A stretch of DNA of 64,000 nucleotides from Martelella lutilitoris (GCF_016598595.1 NZ_CP066786.1:2441501-2505500), one strand, 5' to 3'. Positions 27,126 to 37,350 are shown, counted from the first letter of the stretch. Translations and numbers: made by a program. Notes: generated from the sequence alone by a model not told the origin.

Positions 27126-27956
27126 TCAGGCCGCGCGGCCCTTGGCCTTGGCCGCCATGATCAGCGGCGCGATATCGGCATCGTCCGCCTCCTGCGGCTC
27201 GTCTTCGGCCACGCCCTCGATCTTATGCCAGTTGATCAGTTCGAACGTGCCGTCGAAATGCTCGGCCACCGCGGTGCAGCTTTCCACCCAGTCGCCGGTG
27301 TTGATGTAGCGGATGCCGTCCATGTCTTCCATCACCGCATGGTGGATATGGCCGCAGATGACGCCGTCGACCTCGTTCCTGCGCGCCTCTTCCACGACCA
27401 CGCGCTGGAACTCTCCGATGAAATTGACGGCATGCTTGACCTGCAGCTTGGCCCAGGCGGAAAATGACCAGTAGGGCATGCCGAGCTTGCGGCGCACGGC
27501 CGCCAGCACCTGGTTGATGGCGATCGCGGCATCATAGGCCCAGTCGCCGAGATAGGCGACGATGCGCGCATGGCGAACGACGACATCGAACTCATCACCG
27601 TGGATGACGAGGTATTTCTTGCCGTCGGCGGCTTCGAAGATCATCCGCTCGGCAACTTCGACGCCGCCGAAATGCGTGCCGGGAAAATCCCGCAGGAACT
27701 CGTCGTGATTGCCCGGAATATAGACGATGCGCGTGCCCTTGCGCGCCTTGCGCAGCATTTTCTGCACTACGTCGTTGAAGGGCTGCGGCCAGTACCAGCT
27801 GCGCTTCAGCCGCCAGCCGTCGATGATGTCGCCGACGAGCACGATCGTCTCGGCGTCGTGGTGGCGCATGAAATCAAGCAGGAAATCCGCCTTGGCGGCC
27901 TTCGACCCCAAATGAAGGTCGGAAATGAAAAGCGTTCTGAACTGTCTGGGTTCCAT
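27126..27956 (-). CDS. UDP-2,3-diacylglucosamine diphosphatase-like metallophosphoesterase
   Basis: 276 residues. Metallophosphatase motifs in order: ISDLHLGS (D-x-H), VLVGDIIDGW (GD), IPGNHDEFLRD (GNHD), VIHGDEFD, and CGHIHHAV with NTGDWVES. This set matches the LpxH-related family that makes lipid X in lipid A synthesis, though several Rhizobiales members are only annotated as UDP-diacylglucosamine diphosphatase family, and true LpxI may be elsewhere. Start 27956 (MEPRQFRTLFISDLHLG) fits; ATG 27995 adds 13 residues. Confidence 0.82.
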   Translation of the reverse strand: MEPRQFRTLFISDLHLGSKAAKADFLLDFMRHHDAETIVLVGDIIDGWRLKRSWYWPQPFNDVVQKMLRKARKGTRIVYIPGNHDEFLRDFPGTHFGGVEVAERMIFEAADGKKYLVIHGDEFDVVVRHARIVAYLGDWAYDAAIAINQVLAAVRRKLGMPYWSFSAWAKLQVKHAVNFIGEFQRVVVEEARRNEVDGVICGHIHHAVMEDMDGIRYINTGDWVESCTAVAEHFDGTFELINWHKIEGVAEDEPQEADDADIAPLIMAAKAKGRAA

Positions 27957-28063
27957 CGCCTCAACCCGCCATAGCCCCCGGCGGCCTCTGTGCATCCATG
28001 GATGGCACCCTTAAAACACGAGTCGTATTTCAGCTTGATGACAGGCCGGCGCGGCCGACATGC

Positions 28064-28891
28064 TCAGACGGGGAAATAGCGGACATAGGCGAAGGCCGCG
28101 CCGTCGGGCGCCCAGTTGGGCGAGTTCATCGTGCCCTGGCCGCCGAAGAGCGCGAAAAGCGTCGTCAGATTGCCGCCATCGGGGTCCATCACGCGCACCC
28201 GGACATCCTTGTCGCGCGGATGATCAAAAACATCCGGCTCATAGGAAATCAGGATCACGCGGTCGTTCTTCGGCGAGGGATGGGCGAACCAGTTGCCGGC
28301 ATTGTCGAATGTCACCTGCTCAAGCCCGGTGCCATCGGGATGAATGCGCCAGATCTGCATCAGGCCGGTGCGCGACGAGTTGAAATAGATCCATTCACCG
28401 TCGAAACTGTAGTCCGGCCCGTCATTGCGGCCTTCACCGTGGGTCAGGCGCGTCTCCTCGCCGCCATCGGCTGCGATCGTATAGATATCGAAGACGTCAT
28501 CGCGGATCCCGCAATAGGCAAAGCGGGCGCCGTCCGGCGACCAGCCGTGCCAGTAGGACGGCAGGTTGCGCGTCACCAGCTTCGGTGCGCCGCCCGACGC
28601 CGGCAGCGTGTAGATCGCCGATTTGCCGAATTCGCACTTGTCGGAGACGGCAATCGTCTTTCCGTCCGGCGAAATGCCGTGGTCATTGTTGCACTGTTCG
28701 GCAAAGCCGGTGTCGATTGTCTCGAGACGCGGCGCGCCTACCAGAGGCAGGCGGTACATCAACCCGTCGCTGTTGACCATCAGATAGCGCCCGTCCGGCG
28801 ACCAGTTGGGCGCCTCGATCAGGTCGTCCGACTGGAACACCACGCGCTGTTCGCCCGTGGCGAAATCATAAATCTCAACTGAACTGCGCAT
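28064..28891 (-). CDS. TolB-like beta-propeller protein
   Basis: 275 residues built of WD40-like/PD40 repeats: APNWSPDGRYLMVNS, DHGISPDGKTIAVSD, WHGWSPDGARFAYCG, PDYSFDGEWIYFNS, and NSPNWAPDGAAFAYV. Unlike TolB it has no signal peptide and no N-terminal domain, so it is probably cytosolic. Many alphaproteobacteria have such a protein; its role is not known. It is 25 bases after the NAD synthetase gene and may be co-transcribed with it. Confidence 0.8.
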   Translation of the reverse strand: MRSSVEIYDFATGEQRVVFQSDDLIEAPNWSPDGRYLMVNSDGLMYRLPLVGAPRLETIDTGFAEQCNNDHGISPDGKTIAVSDKCEFGKSAIYTLPASGGAPKLVTRNLPSYWHGWSPDGARFAYCGIRDDVFDIYTIAADGGEETRLTHGEGRNDGPDYSFDGEWIYFNSSRTGLMQIWRIHPDGTGLEQVTFDNAGNWFAHPSPKNDRVILISYEPDVFDHPRDKDVRVRVMDPDGGNLTTLFALFGGQGTMNSPNWAPDGAAFAYVRYFPV

Positions 28892-28915
28892 TAGCCCCTC
28901 CCCGAACTGGACTTC

Positions 28916-30574
28916 CTATCGATCGCGGAAGCGGTTGGTGATCGGGTAACGCCGGTCGCGCCCGAAATTCTTGCGCGTGATCTTCACGCCGGGCGCGGAC
29001 TGGCGCCGCTTGTATTCCGCGATGTAGAGCAGATGTTCGATCCGGTGCACCGTTTCCGCGTCATGGCCCCGGGCGACAATGGCCTCCACGGACATCTCGC
29101 GCTCCACCAGGCATTCAAGAATGTCATCGAGCACCGGATAGGGCGGCAGCGAATCCTGGTCCGTCTGGTTCGGCCGAAGCTCCGCCGACGGCGTCTTGTC
29201 GATGATGTTCTGTGGAATGGCGTTCGTCTCCGGCCCGTGCATGCCTTCCGGCCGCTCGGTGTTGCGCCATGCGGCAACGGCGTAGACCTGCATCTTGTAG
29301 AGGTCCTTGATCGGGTTGAAGCCGCCGTTCATATCGCCGTAGAGCGTGGCGTAGCCGACCGACATTTCCGACTTGTTGCCCGTCGTCACCACCATGGCGC
29401 CGAACTTGTTCGAAATCGCCATCAGGATCGTGCCGCGCGTGCGGCTCTGCAGGTTTTCCTCGGTGATCCCTTCCTCGGTGCCCTCGAACATGGTCTCCAG
29501 CGCGGAGAGGAAGCCGGTGACCGGCTCCTCGATCGCGACGACATCATAGCGGCAGCCGAGCGCCTTGGCGCAGGCCGCGGCATCGGAAAGCGATTCCTCG
29601 GAGGTGTAGCGATAGGGCAGCATCACGCAGTGCACGCGCTCAGCGCCGAGCGCATCAACGGCAATCGCGGCACAGATTGCCGAGTCGATGCCCCCGGAAA
29701 GGCCGAGCACCACGCTCTTGAAGCCGTTCTTGTTCACGTAGTCGGCAAAGCCGAGCACGCAGGCACGGTAGTCGGAGGCCTCGCCGATCGGCAGTGCGGC
29801 CACCTTGCCGCCGACGATGCGCCAGCCATCCGCGCCGCGTTCCCATTCGGAGATCGTGATATCCTCGACGAATTGCGGCATCTGGAAGGCGAGCGTCCTG
29901 TCGGCGTTGAAGCCGAAACTGCCGCCGTCGAAGACCAGTTCGTCCTGACCGCCGAGCGTATTGAGATAGACGAGCGGCAGGCCGGTCTCGATCACCTGTT
30001 TCAGCACCACCTGGTGGCGCACGTCGACCTTGCCGCGATAATAGGGCGAGCCATTGGGCGACAGAAGCAGTTCCGCGCCGCTTTCGGCAAGCGTCTCGCA
30101 CACGCCGAGATCGCCCCAGATATCCTCGCAGATCGGTATGCCGATCCTGACGCCGCGGAAATTCACCGGCCCCGGCATTTCGCCCGGCACGAAGACGCGC
30201 TTTTCGTCGAACTCACCATAGTTCGGCAGGTCGACCTTGTCGCGGATGGCGATGATCTCGCCGCCGTCCAGCACGGCAACCGAATTGTGCCTTCCGGCCT
30301 CGCCCTTGCGCGGATAGCCGACGATCACGCCCGGTCCGCCGTCGGCGGTATCGGCGGCAAGCGCCTCGACCGCCTTCTGACAGGCGGCGAGAAAGGCCGG
30401 CTTCATCACCAGGTCTTCGGGCTGATAGCCGGAAATGAAGAGCTCGGTGGACAACACCAGATCAGCGCCGGCCTGTGCGGCCTTCCTGCGCGCGGCGCGC
30501 AGCTTCTCAAGATTGCCGGCGATATCGCCGACCGTCGGGTTGAGCTGGGCGAGAGCGATTTTGAGGCTGTCCAT
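28916..30574 (-). CDS. nadE: Glutamine-dependent NAD+ synthetase
   Basis: Converts nicotinate adenine dinucleotide to NAD+ using glutamine and ATP. The 552-residue protein has an N-terminal nitrilase-type glutaminase with catalytic Glu44, Lys113 and Cys149 (GIPICEDIW) and a C-terminal synthetase domain with the P-loop SGGIDS at 293-298. Start 30574 (MDSLKIALAQLNPTVGDI) matches the family; ATG 30613 adds 13 residues. Confidence 0.95.
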   Translation of the reverse strand: MDSLKIALAQLNPTVGDIAGNLEKLRAARRKAAQAGADLVLSTELFISGYQPEDLVMKPAFLAACQKAVEALAADTADGGPGVIVGYPRKGEAGRHNSVAVLDGGEIIAIRDKVDLPNYGEFDEKRVFVPGEMPGPVNFRGVRIGIPICEDIWGDLGVCETLAESGAELLLSPNGSPYYRGKVDVRHQVVLKQVIETGLPLVYLNTLGGQDELVFDGGSFGFNADRTLAFQMPQFVEDITISEWERGADGWRIVGGKVAALPIGEASDYRACVLGFADYVNKNGFKSVVLGLSGGIDSAICAAIAVDALGAERVHCVMLPYRYTSEESLSDAAACAKALGCRYDVVAIEEPVTGFLSALETMFEGTEEGITEENLQSRTRGTILMAISNKFGAMVVTTGNKSEMSVGYATLYGDMNGGFNPIKDLYKMQVYAVAAWRNTERPEGMHGPETNAIPQNIIDKTPSAELRPNQTDQDSLPPYPVLDDILECLVEREMSVEAIVARGHDAETVHRIEHLLYIAEYKRRQSAPGVKITRKNFGRDRRYPITNRFRDR

Positions 30575-30684
30575 GGCAATTCCACCTTTCAGGTCTGCAG
30601 GGATGGACACCATGTTTTGGGGGAAAAATCAAATCGGAAAAAGGCGGCGGCCTGAATAAGACCCGGAAGATGGCCTCTGACAAT

Positions 30685-30842
30685 CTCTCCCCTTGAGGGA
30701 GAGAGGCCCCGACAGGGGGCAGAGAGGGGTGACCCTCTCGGCAAATTCGAAGCTTGCGGTTTTTAGGGCTTACGCCCTTTACCCCTCTCTGTCGCTTCCG
30801 CGACATCTCCCCCTCAAGGGGGGGGGATTGTTGGGGGGGGGG
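30685..30842. repeat. Large imperfect inverted repeat with G-runs
   Basis: The segment TCTCCCCTTGAGGGAGAG... through CAGAGAGGGGT (30685-30730) recurs inverted at about 30780-30822 (ACCCCTCTCTGTCGC ... CCCCCTCAAGGGGG). This is the CTCCCCCTTGAGGGGGAG type of intergenic element seen repeatedly in rhizobial genomes. It ends in two G-runs (8 and 10 bases). It lies between the nadE promoter and the DAHP synthase stop and may form a strong RNA stem. Confidence 0.7.
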
Positions 30843-30876
30843 CTATGCGGCTATGCGCCCTAACAGCTGACAGCCC

Positions 30877-32256
30877 TCACCCATTGATCGCGAGCTTCTT
30901 TTCCTCGTAAGCCGTCTTCATGCGCTCGGCGAGCAGGAAGGCGAGTTCCAGCGCCTGGTCGGCATTGAGACGCGGGTCACAATGGGTGTGGTAGCGGTCG
31001 TGCAGATCCTCGCCCGTCAGCGCCCAGGCGCCGCCGGTGCACTCCGTCACGTTCTTGCCTGTCATTTCGACGTGGATGCCGCCGGGATAGGAGCCTTCGG
31101 CGCGGTGGATCTGGAAGAAGCTCTCGACTTCCGACAGAATCCGCTCAAAGGGCCGCGTCTTGTAGGAATTGAGCGTGATCGTGTTGCCGTGCATCGGATC
31201 GCAGGACCACACCACCTTCTTGCCCTCGCGCTCGACGGCGCGGATGAGGCGCGGCAGGTGATCGGCAACCTTGTCGTGACCGAAACGGCAGATCAGCGTC
31301 AAACGTCCGGCTTCGTTTTCCGGGTTCAGCGTATCGATCAGCCGCAGCAGGTCATCCTCGGCGAGCGACGGACCGCATTTGAGGCCGAGCGGGTTCTTGA
31401 TGCCGCGCACATATTCGATATGGGCGTGATCGGCCTGGCGGGTCCGGTCGCCGACCCAGATCATGTGGCCGGAGGTCGCATACCAGTCGCCGGAGGTCGA
31501 ATCGACGCGCGTCAGCGCTTCCTCATAGCCAAGCAGAAGCGCCTCATGGCTGGTGAAGAAATCGGTCTCGCTCAGAGCGTGGTTTTCCGCCGCCGTGATG
31601 CCGATGGCGCGCATGAAGGACATTGTCTCTGAAAGCCGGTCGGCGAGCTTCTGGTAGCGTTCGCCCTGGGGGCTGTCCTTGACGAAGCCGAGCATCCACT
31701 GATGCACGTTTTCCAGATTGGCGTAGCCGCCCATGGAAAAGGCGCGCAGGAGGTTCAGCGTCGCCGCCGACTGGCGATAGGCCATCAGCTGGCGCTGCGG
31801 ATCGGGAACGCGCGCCTCCTCGGTGAAATCAATGCCGTTGATGATGTCGCCGCGATAGCTCGGCAGCGTCACGCCATTGATCGTCTCGTTCGGCGAGGAA
31901 CGCGGCTTGGCGAACTGGCCGGCAATGCGGCCGACCTTGACGACGGGCTGCTGCGCGCCGAAAGTCAGCACGACGGCCATCTGCAGGAAGGCGCGGAAGA
32001 AGTCGCGGATCGTGTCGGCGCCATGCTCGGCAAAGCTTTCGGCGCAGTCGCCGCCCTGCAGCAGAAAACCGCGACCCTCGGCGACTTCGCCGAGCGCGCG
32101 CTTCAGCCGCCGCGCCTCGCCGGCAAACACCAGCGGGGGATAGGTCGCGAGCGCTGCTTCAGCCTCGGCGAGCTTCTCCGCATCAGGATAATCCGGCACC
32201 TGCAGAATGGGCTTCCTGCGCCAGCTACCCGGTGTCCAGTTCGTTGCACTATCCAT
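30877..32256 (-). CDS. 3-deoxy-7-phosphoheptulonate synthase, class II
   Basis: First enzyme of the shikimate pathway: phosphoenolpyruvate plus erythrose 4-phosphate to DAHP. 459 residues of the plant-like class II type, with [60 protein letters not shown], and [18 protein letters not shown]. Start 32256 gives [12 protein letters not shown], normal for the family; the longer frame to 32364 is not. Confidence 0.95.
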   Translation of the reverse strand: MDSATNWTPGSWRRKPILQVPDYPDAEKLAEAEAALATYPPLVFAGEARRLKRALGEVAEGRGFLLQGGDCAESFAEHGADTIRDFFRAFLQMAVVLTFGAQQPVVKVGRIAGQFAKPRSSPNETINGVTLPSYRGDIINGIDFTEEARVPDPQRQLMAYRQSAATLNLLRAFSMGGYANLENVHQWMLGFVKDSPQGERYQKLADRLSETMSFMRAIGITAAENHALSETDFFTSHEALLLGYEEALTRVDSTSGDWYATSGHMIWVGDRTRQADHAHIEYVRGIKNPLGLKCGPSLAEDDLLRLIDTLNPENEAGRLTLICRFGHDKVADHLPRLIRAVEREGKKVVWSCDPMHGNTITLNSYKTRPFERILSEVESFFQIHRAEGSYPGGIHVEMTGKNVTECTGGAWALTGEDLHDRYHTHCDPRLNADQALELAFLLAERMKTAYEEKKLAING

Positions 32257-32360
32257 GTCGTTCACCTGTCCTTGCCGTCCGACTGAGATCAGCCGGACAT
32301 GCCTCACTCCCGATTTTGGCGCGCTTATAGACGTTTCTCGCTTTTTTGTATACCCGCGCG

Positions 32361-33224
32361 TCAACCACCCGTTCGGCCGGCGAGCAGCGCGTCGTTTTCC
32401 CGGATGAAGGCGGCCAGGCGCTCGATCACGGTGCGCACTTCCGGGCGGTGTCGGTCGTCGTCATTGGCGACGATGAAAAGCGGATGGGTGAGTTCGTCGA
32501 TGATGCCGCCGACGCGTTCAAGCACGGGGTTCGTATCGCCGAGATAAACGGGCAGAACCCCCTGCCCCGCGCCGGCAGCGACGAGCCGGACGAGAAGGTC
32601 GCGATCCTCCGTCCAGGTGGTGATCGCCGATTCCCTGTTTTCGAAGACCCACCGGTCCGAGGCCGAGACGGCAGAGCCGGTGCCCATGGAAACCCAGGGA
32701 GCATCGTCACCGGCAAGGTTATGACGGCGATAGACCGCATAGGCCATGGTGCCCGCGCGGCGGACCGCCAGATTGCCGCTGTCGGGCCTTGCCGCAAGCA
32801 CTGCGACATCGGCCTCGCGAAAGGCGAGCGCCAGCGACGGCGCGGCCGCGGCAAGGCATATGCGAAAGCCATCCTCCGGCCCCTTTATCCGAAGCACATG
32901 ATCGGCCGCGAAACCCGCAAGCCAGCTGTCGACGGCGATCGACACCCAGGGCATGGCAAAGGCCTCGCCATGCCAGTCGGCAATCGCGTCAGCCACCGCC
33001 TGCATGCCGCTGACGCGCTCGAACAGCACTTCGCCGTCATGGGCCAGCCGATAGCCGCGCTGGGAGCGCAGAAACAGCGAGCGGCCGAGCGTGCGCTCCA
33101 GCGCCAGCATGCGCCGGCCGATGGTGGGCGCGGACAAGCCCGTGCGCTGGGCCGCGGCGCTGAGGCCGCCGAGCTCCGCGACCACATGAAAAAGCTGAAG
33201 ATCATCCCAGTTCGGATCCGCCAT
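32361..33224 (-). CDS. LysR-family transcriptional regulator
   Basis: 287 residues. The N-terminal helix-turn-helix ([20 protein letters not shown], then [19 protein letters not shown]) is typical of LysR. The effector domain is short and includes [20 protein letters not shown]. Ligand and targets unknown; it is not divergent from an obvious metabolic gene. DAHP synthase is 104 bases downstream on the same strand. Confidence 0.9.
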   Translation of the reverse strand: MADPNWDDLQLFHVVAELGGLSAAAQRTGLSAPTIGRRMLALERTLGRSLFLRSQRGYRLAHDGEVLFERVSGMQAVADAIADWHGEAFAMPWVSIAVDSWLAGFAADHVLRIKGPEDGFRICLAAAAPSLALAFREADVAVLAARPDSGNLAVRRAGTMAYAVYRRHNLAGDDAPWVSMGTGSAVSASDRWVFENRESAITTWTEDRDLLVRLVAAGAGQGVLPVYLGDTNPVLERVGGIIDELTHPLFIVANDDDRHRPEVRTVIERLAAFIRENDALLAGRTGG

Positions 33225-33399
33225 CGCTGCCTGTTCCCGAAAGTCCTGAATGCCGGCCCAGTCTACACCACCGGCGATACGGATGAATCGTTCACGGCTG
33301 AAACAGACACTTCATCCACGCTTCTACAGCCGTCGTCCGGAACCGCCTAGGTCTTGGAAGCACCGCAGAAACGGGTGCCGAACCGACGGGAGTAACGAC

Positions 33400-33537
33400 A
33401 TGATCGACTGGCTTTCAATTACTCGACGCGCGGAATTCAAGCCGCGTCCCTCGCTCGCCGACCCGCTGGAGGGCGAAGACTGGCGCGGCCACCTGTGGGC
33501 TGCCGCCCTCATCAGCCGCATCATGCGCCGGCGATAG
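33400..33537 (+). CDS. Possible small protein (45 aa)
   Basis: MIDWLSITRRAEFKPRPSLA, then DPLEGEDWRGHLWAAALISR and IMRRR. A GGGAG ribosome site sits 8 bases before the ATG and codon use is ordinary. The ORF occupies the 350-base gap between the LysR and glutathione reductase genes. No family recognised; it may be real or chance. Confidence 0.4.
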   Translation: MIDWLSITRRAEFKPRPSLADPLEGEDWRGHLWAAALISRIMRRR

Positions 33538-33542
33538 GCGAT

Positions 33543-33564
33543 CCGGTGCTCACTGAAGCACCGG
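33543..33564 (-). terminator. Hairpin after the glutathione reductase gene
   Basis: CCGGTGCT (33543-33550) and AGCACCGG (33557-33564), 8-bp perfect stem with a 6-base loop, 12 bases beyond the gor stop. No T-run, so a weak terminator call. Confidence 0.45.
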
Positions 33565-33575
33565 GCCGCCCGATA

Positions 33576-34964
33576 TCAGACCCGCTCGCCGTTCTTCACC
33601 CGATAGGACGGGTTGTACATGGTCACGAGCTCTTCGGTCGCCGTCGGATGAACCGCCATGGTGCGGTCGAAATCATCCTTGGTGCAGCCGCCCTTCAGCG
33701 CCACGCCGATCAGCTGCGCCATCTCGCCGGCCTCATGGCCGAGAATATGGGCGCCGACAACCTTGCGATCGGCGGCGTTGACGATCAGCTTCATCACCGT
33801 CTTCTCGTCACGGCCGGACAGCGTCGCCTTCATCGGCCGGAATTTCGCCAGATAGACTTCCAGCTCTTCATAGCGCTCGGCAGCAACATCTTCCGGAAGA
33901 CCGACCGTGCCGATCTCGGGCTGCGAGAACACTGCCGTGGCGATCAGGTCATGGTCCGGTTTCGTCGGGTTGTTCTTGTATTCGGTCTCGATGAAGCACA
34001 TCGCCTCATGGATGGCGACCGGCGTCAGCTGCACCCGGTCGGTCACGTCGCCGAGCGCGTAGACATAGTCGACATTGGTGCGCGAATAATCATCGACGAC
34101 GATCGCGCCCTTCGCGTCTGTCTCGACGCCGATGGACTCAAGCCCGAGGCTCTTTGTGTTGGGCAGCCGGCCAAGCGCCATCATCACCTTGTCGACGTTG
34201 AACACGTGCCCCTGCTTTGTCTCCGCCTTGAGACGCCCGTCGGCGGCCTGGGACACATCAAGAATGGTGTCGCGGCAGACGACCCGAATACCCTTCTTCT
34301 CCATTGCCTCGCGCAAGCTCGTGCGCATGTCCATGTCGAAACCGCGCAGGATTTCCGGGCCGCGATAGATCAAGGTCGTCTCGACGCCGAGGCCGTTGAA
34401 GATATTGGCGAATTCGACAGCGATATAACCGCCGCCGGTGATCGCGATCGATTTCGGAAGCTCCTCCAGGTGGAAGGCCTCGTTGGAGGAAATGCAGAGT
34501 TCCGAGCCCGGCATCTCCGGGTGCGGATTGGGCGCGCCGCCGACGGCGATCAGGATTTTCTCCGCCGTCACCTCCTGGCCGGAGGCGTTGAGGCGCAGGC
34601 GATGTGGCCCGATGATCTCGGCGCGGCTTTCCAGGATTTCGGCGCCGGCATTTTCCAGGCCCTTGCGGTAGAGCCCTTCGAGACGCGCGATCTCCTTGTC
34701 CTTGGCGGCGATCAGGTCCGGCCAGGAGAAACGGCGCTCACCCACATGCCAGCCATAGCCCGCGGCATCCTCGAAATGTTCCGGGAACTGTGATGCATAG
34801 ACGAAGAGCTTCTTCGGCACGCAGCCGCGAATGACGCAGGTGCCGCCGAAGCGGTACTCCTCGGCGATCGCCACCCGCTTGCCAAGCCCCGCTGCAAGCC
34901 GCGCGGCGCGCACGCCCCCAGATCCTCCGCCGATAACAAAAAGGTCAAAATCGTAATCGGACAT
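33576..34964 (-). CDS. gor: Glutathione-disulfide reductase
   Basis: Reduces oxidised glutathione with NADPH. 462 residues. FAD motif DLFVIGGGSGGVRAARLAAG, redox disulfide GGTCVIRGCVPKKLFVY, NADP domain AITGGGYIAVEFANIFNGLG, and the C-terminal catalytic MAVHPTATEELVTM. Start 34964 (MSDYDFDLFVIGGGSG) fits; the frame to 35168 runs over the terminator of the next gene. Confidence 0.95.
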   Translation of the reverse strand: MSDYDFDLFVIGGGSGGVRAARLAAGLGKRVAIAEEYRFGGTCVIRGCVPKKLFVYASQFPEHFEDAAGYGWHVGERRFSWPDLIAAKDKEIARLEGLYRKGLENAGAEILESRAEIIGPHRLRLNASGQEVTAEKILIAVGGAPNPHPEMPGSELCISSNEAFHLEELPKSIAITGGGYIAVEFANIFNGLGVETTLIYRGPEILRGFDMDMRTSLREAMEKKGIRVVCRDTILDVSQAADGRLKAETKQGHVFNVDKVMMALGRLPNTKSLGLESIGVETDAKGAIVVDDYSRTNVDYVYALGDVTDRVQLTPVAIHEAMCFIETEYKNNPTKPDHDLIATAVFSQPEIGTVGLPEDVAAERYEELEVYLAKFRPMKATLSGRDEKTVMKLIVNAADRKVVGAHILGHEAGEMAQLIGVALKGGCTKDDFDRTMAVHPTATEELVTMYNPSYRVKNGERV

Positions 34965-35081
34965 CGGGAGGCTCCTTCTGGACGTCGAGGTTTTGGAAAA
35001 GGTCGGGCCTGAATATGGCAATTCGCACCGGAAAAAAAAGACCGAAGGCGAAGCGAGAGCGGACTTGCGATGAAAACGGCA

Positions 35082-35107
35082 AAGGGCGCGCCGAACGGCG
35101 CGCCCTT
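35082..35107 (-). terminator. Terminator of the DUF2059 gene
   Basis: Perfect stem AAGGGCGCGCC (35082-35092) and GGCGCGCCCTT (35097-35107) with a 4-base loop, 23 bases after the DUF2059 stop. On the minus strand it is followed by TTGCCGTTTTC. Confidence 0.85.
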
Positions 35108-35130
35108 GAAGAAAAACCACAGCGCGCCGA

Positions 35131-35664
35131 TTACTCGGCGGCCGGAGTCGAACCCGTCTGTTCAGCAATACGCGCGTTCAGCTCCTCCTGGGCCTGCTGG
35201 TTCAGGTCGCGGGCAATGCCGCGGGCCCAGATGTCGCCGGCCTGGCTCAGTTCGCGCGCGGCGATCGGGCCGTACTGGATGAACTTCTGGCCGAGATCGG
35301 AGTTGTAGAAATCCGCCAGCTTCTGCAACTCTTCCTCGGTGAAGATATTGGCATAGATCTGCGCGCCTTCGTTCTCGAGGTCGGCGCGGCGCGGCGCGAG
35401 CGCGATCGCCGTGTCGGTGACGACTTCATCGATCAGCGAATGATAGTTCGGATAGACCTGCGTCATCTGCGACTGCACGAGATCGGCCTGATTCGGCAGG
35501 ATCTCGTCGAACTGCGAATTGATGCCCAGCGCATTGAGGGCGGCCTTGGCTGCCGCCAGATGCTCGGGCGACACGTCCTGCGCGGCAGCAACGGAAAAGG
35601 CGCCAAGTCCCATTACCGTGGCGGCGATGGCCACGGAACGGCCGATCTTGGTGTGAAATCTCAT
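35131..35664 (-). CDS. DUF2059 domain periplasmic protein
   Basis: 177 residues with a signal peptide (GRSVAIAATVMGLGAFSVAAAQ). The DUF2059 region is at about 90-150: NEGAQIYANIFTEEELQKLA, then FYNSDLGQKFIQYGPIAARE. Exported, function unknown. Start 35664 places the signal peptide first. It lies 13 bases after rpiA and ends in a clear terminator, so the two form a short operon. Confidence 0.88.
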   Translation of the reverse strand: MRFHTKIGRSVAIAATVMGLGAFSVAAAQDVSPEHLAAAKAALNALGINSQFDEILPNQADLVQSQMTQVYPNYHSLIDEVVTDTAIALAPRRADLENEGAQIYANIFTEEELQKLADFYNSDLGQKFIQYGPIAARELSQAGDIWARGIARDLNQQAQEELNARIAEQTGSTPAAE

Positions 35665-35677
35665 AAAGGACTCCTGT

Positions 35678-36376
35678 CTACTCGGTTGCTTTGAGTGTGC
35701 GCACGCCACCGCCGGATGCCACGACGGCCAGCGTCGCTATATCGATAAACAGCCCGTGCTCCACAACGCCCGGGATGATATTGAGCGCCACGGAAAGAGC
35801 CTCTGCATCGGGAATGCGGCCAAATGATGCATCGAGGATATAATGCCCGCCGTCCGTCATGAACGGGCCGTCGCCCGAGCGGCGCAGATCGAGCGATCCG
35901 GAAAGATCAAGGCGCGAGGCGGCCTTCTCGATGGCAATGCGCGTGGCGGCAAGTCCGAAGGGCATGACCTCGATCGGCAGCGGAAAGGCGCCGAGTTGGT
36001 CGACCACCTTGGTCTCGTCGGCGATCACGATCATCGCCTTGGAGGCCGAAGCCACGATCTTTTCGCGCAGAAGCGCGCCGCCGCCGCCCTTGATCAGGTT
36101 CAGCGAGGGATCGATCTCGTCGGCGCCGTCGATGGTCAGGTCAAGTTCGGGCGATTCGTCGAGCGACTTCAGCTCGATCCCGAGTTCGAGGCACTGGCGG
36201 GCCGTTGCCTCCGACGTCGGCACGCCGATGACGTTGAAGCCGTTCGCCACTTTCTCGCCGAGCAACGCGATGAATTCACGCGCGGTACTGCCGGTTCCGA
36301 TGCCGAGACGCATTCCGTCCTCGACGTATTCAAGCGCCGTTTCGGCGGCCTTGATCTTCAATTGACGCGCGTCCAT
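35678..36376 (-). CDS. rpiA: Ribose-5-phosphate isomerase A
   Basis: Interconverts ribose 5-phosphate and ribulose 5-phosphate in the pentose phosphate pathway. 232 residues with [46 protein letters not shown], and [12 protein letters not shown]. Diverges from the phosphoglycolate phosphatase gene across a 225-base gap. Confidence 0.95.
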   Translation of the reverse strand: MDARQLKIKAAETALEYVEDGMRLGIGTGSTAREFIALLGEKVANGFNVIGVPTSEATARQCLELGIELKSLDESPELDLTIDGADEIDPSLNLIKGGGGALLREKIVASASKAMIVIADETKVVDQLGAFPLPIEVMPFGLAATRIAIEKAASRLDLSGSLDLRRSGDGPFMTDGGHYILDASFGRIPDAEALSVALNIIPGVVEHGLFIDIATLAVVASGGGVRTLKATE

Positions 36377-36601
36377 GCGTCACATGCTCCTTCTGATATA
36401 CGCTAAGGTGTTTACACGCCACAGGCGCTAAACAAAAGTCCTTTTGCAGGAAGCCTCGGCTTCGGCTCTATTGAATAGCATCGCAGCAAGGACACGAATA
36501 TTGCAAACCACAATCGCGCGCAAACTTCGTGCCGATTGGCTGAGGACCGGCCTTCCCCTCCCGGACGCCGGCCGAAGCGCATCACCCCGGAAGGAAACCG
36601 A

Positions 36602-37276
36602 ATGTCATCTCCGCTCGTCATCTTCGATCTGGACGGAACGCTCGTCGACACCGCGCCCGACCTGATCGAGAGTCTCAACCATGCCATCGCGCCGCAAGGC
36701 CTGCCGCCCTTCGATATATCGCAATTGCACCAGCTTGTCGGCAAGGGCGTGAAGGTCATGATCGAGCGGGCCTTCGCGTTGCGCGGGACCACGCTTGACG
36801 AAGAGACGTTTGAGGCCTGTTTCGACCGCTTCACCACCCACTACCGCGACGGCATGCCCGGCAAGAGCCGCCCCTATCCCGGCACACGCGCGGCGCTCGA
36901 TCGGCTGAAGGACGGGGGCTTCACGCTTGCCGTCTGCACCAACAAGCGCATGCCGCTGACCATGCCGCTTCTGAGCAGCCTGGACCTTGCCGATTATTTC
37001 GATGTCATCACCGGCGGCGACAGTTTCGAATACCGCAAGCCCGATCCGCGCCATGTCCTCGGCACCATCGCGCGCGCCGGCATGGACCCGCAAAACGCGG
37101 TGATGATCGGCGACAGCTCGAACGATATCGATGCCGCCAGGGGCGCCGACGTCGCCTCGGTGGCCGTTACCTTCGGCTATGCCGACCGGCCGGTCGAAAG
37201 CCTCGGCGCGAACCGGTTGATCAGCCATTTCGACGAACTGACGGCAGCGCTCCTCGAAGAGGTTCTCGGCCGCTGA
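36602..37276 (+). CDS. gph: Phosphoglycolate phosphatase (HAD superfamily)
   Basis: 224 residues. HAD motifs: FDLDGTLVDTAPDL with the nucleophile Asp, VCTNKR, KPDPRHVLGTI, and GDSSNDIDAARGA. Dephosphorylates 2-phosphoglycolate from DNA repair or oxygenase side reactions; other small phosphosugars are possible. Start 36602 follows AAGGAAAC; ATG 36536 is upstream of it without family similarity. Confidence 0.88.
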   Translation: MSSPLVIFDLDGTLVDTAPDLIESLNHAIAPQGLPPFDISQLHQLVGKGVKVMIERAFALRGTTLDEETFEACFDRFTTHYRDGMPGKSRPYPGTRAALDRLKDGGFTLAVCTNKRMPLTMPLLSSLDLADYFDVITGGDSFEYRKPDPRHVLGTIARAGMDPQNAVMIGDSSNDIDAARGADVASVAVTFGYADRPVESLGANRLISHFDELTAALLEEVLGR

Positions 37277-37288
37277 AGCGGCAACGAA

Positions 37289-37321
37289 AAAGGCGCGCCG
37301 GGAGCATCCGGGCGCGCCTTT
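37289..37321. terminator. Bidirectional terminator between gph and the L,D-transpeptidase
   Basis: AAAGGCGCGC (37289-37298) pairs with GCGCGCCTTT (37312-37321). A-run before and T-rich sequence after, so it can end transcription from both converging genes. Confidence 0.85.
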
Positions 37322-37350
37322 CCTTTCAGACGTGTGGTTTTCTGAGCCGA

